Source: Fistulifera solaris (taxonomy: Eukaryota; Bacillariophyta; Bacillariophyceae; Naviculales; Stauroneidaceae). Taken from it: DNA of 64,000 nt. Under the pieces are notes generated by a model that was not told the origin of the DNA, did no database searches, and saw only the letters and a program-made list of their open reading frames with translations. Positions 56,470 through 64,000 of the stretch are shown here, piece after piece; the stretch's first letter is position 1, and the number at the start of each line of letters is the position of its first letter. The DNA lies in NCBI GenBank assembly GCA_030295235.1, contig AP026125.1:1302001-1366000 (forward strand), written 5' to 3'. The translations under genes and the position numbers were made by a program.

Positions 56470-58773
56470 ATGGCTCGAACGAGCAAAGGAAGCACTCCTG
56501 CAGCTGCAAGCGTGCAGGCTCTTGATAATCTGAACTTGGATGACATGTTCGATGAAGGAGGAGATGACCTCTTTGATGGCCTTGACATTGATCTGGGGAA
56601 CATGGATGACATTACGGGGAGCGGTGGCCGATTGACTGCCGATTCGATAGCAGGACCGTTGCCTATGCCCGGCGAAGAGCCTGCATCGCCGGAAGGCGCT
56701 TTTTCTCAGCCACGAAAAACAAAGAGAAAGTCGAAAGCACCATTGATGTACGAAGACAATGATGAGGATCTCGTAGCGGAACCGCCAAAGAAGAAGAGGA
56801 AAGGAGCAAAGTCAGTGACGAAAGGAAAATCAGATGGCGTCGCAATGAATGACGATTCTATAAGAAGTAGCCACGTTGGTTCGAAGGTAAAAAAGGCAAA
56901 AGGATCATCTGCTCCTGGGGCGATGGTACGAACTGGATCCGTGGAGAGTACTGTAGCCGCGGCTGGGCAATTTGGAAGGCGGACAGGGTCTTTTACACTG
57001 CCCAAGGTAAAATCAAAACCACCCGCTCGTCCCGACCCAAAGTCAAAAATGTCTTCACAAGCACATAGCGGGATGCAAGATCCGGCAATTGTGGCTTCCG
57101 CGACTATTTCCGCTCTTAGACAAGTATTGGCGTCTCATCCCGGTTTGAAGCCAAACGCATCCTGTGGACTGTTACCGAGCAGCACTGTTTTTTATCCTTT
57201 TCTGCCATCTTTACCATCCGAACTTGCTATGAAAAGCCGAAAGGTCTATGTTTTCCTGGAAAAGATACAGTCTGCTTTTGTCAGTATGCATGGTAAAGGC
57301 TCCACAGATACCGTTAATGCAGCTCTTGAATCCGACGCTATTTTCAAGTTGGTTCAGGAAGCCTTCCGGGAACCGGCTCAGTCTACTGATCCTGCTACCA
57401 CAGACACTACTTCAGGTCGATCCGACATAGTCGGAAATGCTATCGGAGCGATTAGACAAACTGTTGCTAGCTTTGATAAGACGAAATTTGCGGGGGACTT
57501 GTATGCTATGTGTGAATTACTGAAGCGACAACATGATTTTTTGAAACAAAACTTGGACAATATGGAGAAATGGTGCAAAAACAATTTTGCTGAAGAAGAC
57601 TATGCGTCAGTGTATCTTCCTCCAAAGTCAAAGAAGCGGAAAGCTAATGAAATATCTGATGAAACGATTTTGAGAAGTTTCAACAAGAGACTCCTCAAGG
57701 TCCGCGTCACATGTGTAGGATTCAAAGATTCCAAAACAACGACGCTACAAGCTATGCTACCCATACAATTTGGGCCAGCCGGTCAAGAAGCGCCTACAAA
57801 TACATCATCTTCAAAGTCGAAGAAGAAGAAAGCAGCGAATGAGACGACCAAGCCAGTGAAAAGTGGGCCAGGCTTGCCTGTTGTCAATGAAAAGACACTC
57901 CCTTACGCAGACTGCAAGCCATTGAAGCGGCGTAAGTTAGTTGCCGATATTTTGTCTTGTACTGCCCGCGAGCTTGAGATGCGATTCCAGCGTCGCATTG
58001 ACGATCGCGATCAACTAGTCCGACGGCAAGAGACAGAATTGAAAAAAGTAGTTGACGAAGATGAAATTCCCGTTGTCCACACTGCAGGCATGTGGCGTTG
58101 GGTGGAAAAATCTGGATTATTTGCACCTTTTAGCCACAAAGACGTCGTGGATCGACTTAGTGTACTATCGCAACAACCGCTTTCTCGTGAGGAATCGTCA
58201 CAACGTGTCCCGTTGTCGGAGAAAAGTGATACAAAGATCCAATCGCCCATGGATAGGCTCACTTCACTTCTTGTCGAAGAAAATATCTCTGATGATGAAG
58301 TCGACGATTCCGAACCGGAACATTCGTCTGATGACGAGTTTACAAACAACGAAGCTTCGCTTGACGTTTCGTCTCTCTCATTTGCAGAACGATCAGTGAT
58401 ACATCTTGAAATGGTGGGGTTGAGAGCGACTTCTGGATCCCTGTTAAATAGAACGCACTTTCTATCACCCGATGCTGAATCTGATTATTTGAAGGGAGGA
58501 AAAGATGGCGAACCCGATTGCGACGTGGAAAGCGTTATTCTTCAAATGACCGCAGATTTAAATAACTTGGAATCTATGAATGTCAGGCGTGCCGCTTTTT
58601 TGGAATCACTCGCACTCTCCGCAGAGAATTCGTCAGAAGGAATGAAGAGAAGAAAAGACGAGGAAGCAGTAATTATCACAAAATGTCAGCAACTGTTAAA
58701 GAAGAATCGCGAACATAAGTCAAAGCCAGCAAAAGCAAAGGCAGCACAAGATGACCTTGCACTTCCCTGGTAA
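56470..58773 (+). CDS. Ada3-like nuclear protein (HAT/SAGA adaptor candidate)
   Basis: 767 aa, single exon, intact frame, first ATG at 56470. The N-terminal third is acidic, then strongly basic (KTKRKSK, PPKKKRKGAK, nuclear signals). The middle has helical parts (VYVFLEKIQSAFVSM, LYAMCELLKRQHDFLKQNL), cut here, and a WRWVEKSGLF segment. The C-terminal ~180 residues follow the order of Ada3: SPMDRLTSLLVEENIS, then SFAERSVIHLEMVGL, then VESVILQMTADLNNLESMN, then a Lys-rich coil. In Ada3 these mediate binding within SAGA and ATAC acetyltransferase complexes. Similarity is by pattern only, so the call is tentative; the gene itself is secure. Confidence 0.62.
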   Translation: MARTSKGSTPAAASVQALDNLNLDDMFDEGGDDLFDGLDIDLGNMDDITGSGGRLTADSIAGPLPMPGEEPASPEGAFSQPRKTKRKSKAPLMYEDNDEDLVAEPPKKKRKGAKSVTKGKSDGVAMNDDSIRSSHVGSKVKKAKGSSAPGAMVRTGSVESTVAAAGQFGRRTGSFTLPKVKSKPPARPDPKSKMSSQAHSGMQDPAIVASATISALRQVLASHPGLKPNASCGLLPSSTVFYPFLPSLPSELAMKSRKVYVFLEKIQSAFVSMHGKGSTDTVNAALESDAIFKLVQEAFREPAQSTDPATTDTTSGRSDIVGNAIGAIRQTVASFDKTKFAGDLYAMCELLKRQHDFLKQNLDNMEKWCKNNFAEEDYASVYLPPKSKKRKANEISDETILRSFNKRLLKVRVTCVGFKDSKTTTLQAMLPIQFGPAGQEAPTNTSSSKSKKKKAANETTKPVKSGPGLPVVNEKTLPYADCKPLKRRKLVADILSCTARELEMRFQRRIDDRDQLVRRQETELKKVVDEDEIPVVHTAGMWRWVEKSGLFAPFSHKDVVDRLSVLSQQPLSREESSQRVPLSEKSDTKIQSPMDRLTSLLVEENISDDEVDDSEPEHSSDDEFTNNEASLDVSSLSFAERSVIHLEMVGLRATSGSLLNRTHFLSPDAESDYLKGGKDGEPDCDVESVILQMTADLNNLESMNVRRAAFLESLALSAENSSEGMKRRKDEEAVIITKCQQLLKKNREHKSKPAKAKAAQDDLALPW

Positions 58774-58891
58774 CACTTTGTAGAATTGGTTATACAGCGT
58801 CAGCTGAGGCTCTTGCTAAGAAGCCAACTCAGAGCAAATAAAAGGCAGCTTAAGTTTTGTTTATAAGATGGTGCTATCAGTATGTAAATTA

Positions 58892-61800
58892 TTAGCTCAT
58901 GTTAAATCGCTTGTGAACCTGGCTGTTCAGCCCTGCATTCGGTAATTCGCCAAAACCCATTAAACTTATTGCCTCGATATCAACTTCAGCAACAGAGTTA
59001 TCTTGGAAAAGCCCTACACCTAGATTTTCAAGAACGCCGGCCACTATGTCGTCCCCGACTTCTTCTTCACCGTTATCAACGAGTTCGAATAGTCTTCCTC
59101 TCCGAGAAGCAATGCCATTCATATCATGCGGTGAGAAAGGTTGAGGTATACTTTCACCGCCGATCGCCCCGTACTCGTGGCTTGTTAAATGTCGGTTTAC
59201 GGCGTTCGATGCTAAGCCACGTAAGAAAGAGTGAGAAGATTTACCCTCAGTGTAAAGTTCATTCTGGAATCCTGAAGACGACATTTTAAATGTGCCAACC
59301 AAATTGGAAACTGCGGCATCTGGGAATTGAGACGTTGCCCTCGCGTAGCTGTTCTGTAATACAAAAAGCAGCGATGGTGTGTTGCAAACCTTTGAAACGC
59401 CAGACTCGCTGTTTGAATAAAAAGCGTGCTGCCCGGCTGGGAGGCATTCAATCAAACGGACAAGATCTTGATGTTCCCGATAAAGACGGGGATCAAGATG
59501 ATATAGATCGGAGGCTGTATTTGCGTTGTCATGAAAACAGTTCGAATGCGCAACAACAAAAAAGGAAATGGGAATATTAGAAACCTCTGGGCAAATGAGG
59601 ATGTCAACCATGTGCTGTGTATATTTCGCCGCTACAGGTGGGTCAAGTGGCAAAAACGCAGAGTGTCAGCGCTCCAATCTGTTGGCAGATGTCGCGAGAA
59701 GGATATTTTGGAAAAACATGAAAGCCGCCGAACAATCTGTCGACGACTTCGAACGTCCCCCAAAATGCAGATCCTGGTTCAGTACAAAAGGGATCAGAAA
59801 ACACTTCTGAAACCTTAGCTATACCCTGTGCCAGTTGTTTTGTTTGTGGAGGAAACCGATACCCCATAGCTGTGCCGTCGGTAATAATAGCTCTTGTGTC
59901 GTACCACATCTTAGCCATAAAAACTGCGGCAAGAAATCGACTTTTTAGACCAATGAATCTCTCTTTCAACTGAGAAAAGACGTGACGAGAAATTTGAACT
60001 TGTGCACGGTTAGCCCAAGAAACAATTGCGACAGGGCCTTCACTATGAAGACCATTCTCTGACACAGTCATACCCAACTCTGCGTCAGTCCAGTGATCAG
60101 GGAGATGGCTTTCAATCTGATGTCGGAATTGATTAAGCTCACGCGCGAGATTAATACAGTACATGGCCATCGAAGCTCCGGAATCTTTGAGGACTTCTAT
60201 ACTCAATGGAGCTGAACCAGATTTTCGATTTTCTGCGATAAGCTGTCTTTGAAAGAAGGTCACAACCTGGTCATGATCATCCCAGCTGGGAATGATTGGA
60301 TCCGAGAACGGGGACGAGTCGTGTGAAGCTCGAATCATCCAGCGGTAGATGACGCTCTTGACAAGAGAGCCGTCAACTGCAGCAAGAAGCTGAGTGCATC
60401 GGGTTATCATTCCCAAAACTTTATCTCGCCTATACAAGCAGATAGCCGGATGCTCTATCTCGATATGTGATGAAAGTTCCTGTGATCGGGAGGTTGCATG
60501 ATGATTATGGTCAGTCGTAACGGACTGATGCTTTCCATGGGTACGTCCAGAACTCTCCGACGGTCTAGATAAAGGAAGTTGAGTTGAATACGACTTTCCA
60601 TTCTCTGCTTGGGAATGACGATCATCTTTGTGAATTGCCGAAGCTCCCGGCTGGTCAGAGTGTATACTTTGCTGACTAGACGGGGAACCAGATAAATCCT
60701 GCTTTTCCCATCGACGATTTGGAGTGCTTAATGGCCCTTTCGCACCAGCTGTAGAAATTGCCGGAGCTAGCTGCTTCGGTTTTGATCGTTGTATGCGAGA
60801 ATCGCTCTTTGAAACTGCCTCTTCCTTCTTCTGTTTCTCCATTTTCACCTTCTGCTCTCGTTCAAGTTGCTGCCGTTCACGTTGCTGTCTTTCTTCTCGC
60901 TCTTTGCGTTTCGCGGCTAAGATTTTTTCCCGTTCAAATTGTTCCTTCTGCTCTTGCTGTTTCTGCTTCAGCAACAAAAGCTCACGTTCTTTTTTTCTCT
61001 TTTTCTTTCTTTTGTCGATCTAGCTCTAAGCGTTCTTTTTCTTCCTTCTCGCGTCGAGCTTGTTCAATCTTGAGTTTCTCCTGTCTATCCCTTTCCTTTT
61101 TCTCTTTCTTCTTTTGACGTTTGTTATTGGCTTCTGCTCTCTCCCTCATCGCCTTGCTTTCTTCCATTTCTAATTCTAAAAGCAACGCTTCCTCGGCGGC
61201 GCGAGCTTTTTCCTCAGCCGATTCGCTCAGTGCCTTTTTATCTCGCTTGTTTATCTTATTCGTGGCGGAAACCGGAGTCTGTAAGCCTGATCCACGCGCG
61301 TGTTCTCTATCTCCATCATGACTGTCATTCAAATCGTACTCCTGATCATCACCATCTGAATTATCTCCTAACGAATTTCCTGTAGTTCTCACCCCATTCT
61401 CGAGTTGCTTCATGCGCAAATTGATCAAAAGCCGAGCCCGCTGTACTTTCTTTCTATCTCTCGAACATCGCGGTATGCTAGCATTGTGTACAGTCACCAT
61501 CTCCACAGCGGCATCAATTAAATTTTGTTCCACAAGAATTGAAAGTGCCGTGTCGCCCTTTTCGTTGTGACAGTATGATCGGCTCCGTGCTTGAGCAAAA
61601 GTGCAACTGTATCGGGAAGTCCTTTCGTCGCAGCTTGCAGAAGAGCACTGAGGGTTGGATCCTCTTCCTCAGTCGGTGCCCCTTCTTCAAGAAGCAGCTT
61701 TACTACATCGTCGTGTCCCTTATACGAGGCGATTGACAAAGGCGACCAGCCTGTATCAGTGCATTTACATGGGTCGGCACCCGCTTGCAAGAGAACGTCG

Positions 61801-63281
61801 ACAGCTCCAGCCTGGCCATGATTAGCAGCTGTCAGCAGTGGCGTTTCCCTCCATTTATTCAAAGCATGTACGTCCGCCCCTTTGGCCAGCAACGCTTTCA
61901 CCGAAGCTAAGTGTCCTGGTTTTGCTCCTGCGCACGCTTTATGTAGCGGTGTACTTGCATCTTCGGTCACAGGGCAGTTCACGGGGGCTCCAGCTCGAAG
62001 TAGTAAAGACACAATATCATCGTAGCCCTTCGCATAGGAAAGCCGCCGCATTAGTCGATCAAATCAGCACATAGCGACACGCAATTGCAGTCTTACCTTA
62101 TGAGCCGCGAACGTGAGCGCACTCCAACCTGCTTCGCTGCATAAGCTTGGATTTGCACCATGTCTAAGTAACGCTTCAACAGCTGCACGGTGCCCATTAT
62201 TAGCAGCTATCAAGAGTGGAGTTTCTTTCCACTTATTGCAAGCATTTCCATCCGCACCTTCCTCTAGCAAGAGATTGAGCACTTCCATCGAACCATTACT
62301 ACTCCCCGACGAACAAGCCGTATGGAGCGGAGTGTAAAGGTCATCTTTGAACTTGCAATTCACGGAAGCTCCGTGCTCTAAGCAAAGCTTCACTGCTTCT
62401 ACGTCCCCTTCTTCTACTGCACATTTCAAGTAGAGTTCAGCGTCCTCTTCATCTACACTCACTGATGATGACTTCACCGTTACCGATGCCCTGACGATCA
62501 ACGAATCATCTGCAACGAAACCTTCTTGTTGAATCCGATCCGCTGTGATGAACTGCGACCAGCCCCAATCAATAGCTTTAGGGCACAATTTGAACGTCTT
62601 ATCAGGATTTCTCTTTGCATAGCATAATGTCGGTCCTTTCGGATGCTCTAGTGTCAGAACATAACTCACGGCCTTTTTCCAGCCGAACGGTAAGTCTTCC
62701 GCATCTGCTACCTGCAGAAACAAACTCAAGTGATGATTGCTTGCCCTTCCGTTACCGTTAACGTAGACGATCAACCGCCATCGATTACCGTACTCATCGA
62801 CCGTTGTAGGTGAATATTCGGCTTTCTTACAACCGGATTCTCTCTTTGATGCATAATCTCTAATGGTGTATGTGAATTCACAGGTAGAATGAGCATTTTG
62901 AGGCAGCCATGGTATAGGTGGATCTTCCGCATGGTCTCCGCCGTCGTCGTCTTCCACTAGATCGCTCTCTGTGGACGCACTCCTTTGATTGTTGTCGTCG
63001 TCAAAATTCCCTGAAACACTATCCGGTAAGTCATTTGAATCATTGCCAATTTCGTACTTTTTCTCTTCTTCATGCGATAACGGCGATTGCAACTGATCAT
63101 CTCGATCATGGTGTAAATGATGATGGGGATCATCGACGGACGAAGACGTGGCCGTTAGAATGTCTGGGTCGTCCGTCTCCAGGTTCGACGCGAGTAGCAT
63201 CCTATTTTGTAATGTAGTTTCGTGAGTCGCCTTATCGTTTGAGTCTGCCGAAGAGCTCTTTTCTACTCCCCAGCGGAGCAT
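58892..63281 (-). CDS. MATH-ankyrin-coiled-coil protein
   Basis: About 1440 aa in two exons, 63281-62097 and 62027-58892 (69-nt intron inside the ankyrin array, FAAHK / GYDDIVSLLL). Order: an acidic tail; a MATH/TRAF-like domain at about residues 125-275 (CEFTYTIRDYASK, NRWRLIVYVNGNG, LSLFLQVADAEDLP, WGWSQFI); ankyrin repeats at about 285-560 (YTPLHTACSSG, ETPLLIAANNGHRAAVEAL, GWSPLSIASYKGHDDVV); and an intensely charged coiled coil at about 640-770. An unrecognised domain reaches the C-terminus. Three one-base changes break the frame: T run 61559-61562 (-1), T run 60990-60996 (+1) and A run 59652-59656 (+1). The ATG is at 63281. MATH plus ankyrin suggests an adaptor that binds and scaffolds partners, perhaps for ubiquitin ligases. 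Confidence 0.8.
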
Positions 63282-63446
63282 TCTTCTTCACCTCTATCGT
63301 CGTTGGTAAATACGGGCTCTGTAAAAGCAGTATTCGAAACCGCACGAGGGGCGACACAAAGAACGGAAAGTCACAATGTGTGAGAGGCACTATTAATTCT
63401 GGCAGTATTTTACAGGCTTCAAAGCAAAAACGCAAAGGATTTCATT

Positions 63447-63956
63447 TTACTTCATATTTGACCGTTGTTTTTGAAAAGAACAGGTTCTGGAAGTGACAGG
63501 ACTGCGTACTAAATATTCGTAGCTCGCTACGTGCTCAGAATCCAGGAACATGGAACTGGAGCCGTTTCTTTGCATCGACAAAAACTCCCGCCATTGTTCA
63601 TTCGTAGCGTTTGCAGCCGCGAAACACGGCACCTTGGTTCTTTTTAAGTTACATAATTTGAAAAGCAAAACAGCATAGAGCCTTACCTGATGCAGAAGTT
63701 TCATATAAGTCGAGTTCAATTTTAATGGATGCGGAACAGGGTAAAAAATTGCACTTCTCGTCGTCTCCTTGCGTGGAGGGGTTTGATCGCCGTTCGTCTG
63801 ACATCGCTCGAGGTGGCGGAAAATGGGTCCCACAAAAGTACTCGCACCTCTACAGCTGTCGGCATAGTCATGAATTCCTTCGTCGGTCTTGGTTCGTCTT
63901 CTCCTCCAACCGGGACTGAAGTGGACGAATGACCGCGTGACTCTTTGAAAACGCAT
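63447..63956 (-). CDS. Unknown small protein at right edge
   Basis: An open frame of 169 codons from ATG 63956 to a stop at 63447, with no recognised family. The first 85 residues are basic (RRRRTKTDE) and could be a mitochondrial presequence plus linker. A CAG-GTAAGG donor-like site occurs after KLLHQ (63687 on the plus strand), so an intron may interrupt the frame. The last 50 codons (TNEQWREFLSMQRNGSSSMF) look coding. A 5' part beyond the window edge cannot be excluded. Confidence 0.4.
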   Translation of the reverse strand: MRFQRVTRSFVHFSPGWRRRRTKTDEGIHDYADSCRGASTFVGPIFRHLERCQTNGDQTPPRKETTRSAIFYPVPHPLKLNSTYMKLLHQVRLYAVLLFKLCNLKRTKVPCFAAANATNEQWREFLSMQRNGSSSMFLDSEHVASYEYLVRSPVTSRTCSFQKQRSNMK

Positions 63957-64000
63957 GACTGACAATCGGAAGACCGAGGTTGAAAAAGTCTCCCCGACCC

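Overview
This window reads as nuclear DNA of a pennate diatom, most like Phaeodactylum tricornutum; the species is an inference from gene content. Supporting signs: many short GT-AG introns (about 60-120 nt); plastid-directed proteins that begin with an ER-type signal peptide ending in an ASAF-like motif (FKBP, cpSRP54, one Nudix protein); a bZIP-PAS transcription factor; an HSF-type factor; and a eukaryotic core gene set (SF3B1, RRN3, TSG101/VPS23, Tom22-like, Serinc, TANGO6-like, PI4K-gamma-like). Gene density is high, genes lie on both strands, and there are no operons.

Layout. 0.4-1.5 kb HSF factor (-). 1.5-3.9 kb is gene-free and holds a hAT-like MITE. 3.9-12.3 kb: NAD(P) malic enzyme (+), an unknown protein (+), a DUF1499 protein (-), a DUF1415-like protein (+) and an unknown possible beta-propeller protein (-). 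12.3-22.7 kb: TSG101/VPS23 (+), bZIP (-), a second hAT-like MITE, a ureide-permease-like fragment (-), GT25 glycosyltransferase (-), a minisatellite and a large SBF2/KIAA0513-like protein (-). 22.9-30 kb: a foldback repeat, a Nudix hydrolase (+), a ubiquitin-like/eL41 fusion (-), SF3B1 (+) and an unknown protein (-). 30.4-31.8 kb is a six-copy tandem repeat. 31.9-44.1 kb: TANGO6-like (+), LarB (+), lumenal FKBP (+), RRN3 (-), C2/U-box (+), DHFR (-), Tom22-like (+). 44.1-45.5 kb is gene-free and carries tandem repeats. 45.5-64 kb: bZIP-PAS (+), Serinc (-), Ubl-PI4K (+), Nudix (-), a solitary 5S rRNA gene (+), cpSRP54 (+), an Ada3-like protein (+), a MATH-ankyrin-coiled-coil protein (-) and an unknown gene at the right edge (-).

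Two themes cut across the window. First, about 24 single-base length changes in homopolymers or short runs interrupt reading frames of well-conserved genes, including SF3B1, RRN3 and Serinc. Seventeen look like lost bases and seven like gained bases. This is the signature of an incompletely polished assembly rather than of pseudogenes or programmed frameshifting, so several CDS entries below span such breaks. Second, a dispersed repeat family built round a stem of the form CATGACTG...CAGTC(A/G)TG recurs at seven or more sites. It occurs singly, in pairs about 200-230 bp apart, and apparently as the basis of the 30.5-31.8 kb tandem array.

The strongest candidates for something new are the ubiquitin-like/eL41 fusion and this repeat family. 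The LarB homologue with a mitochondrial-like presequence and the MATH-ankyrin architecture are next.
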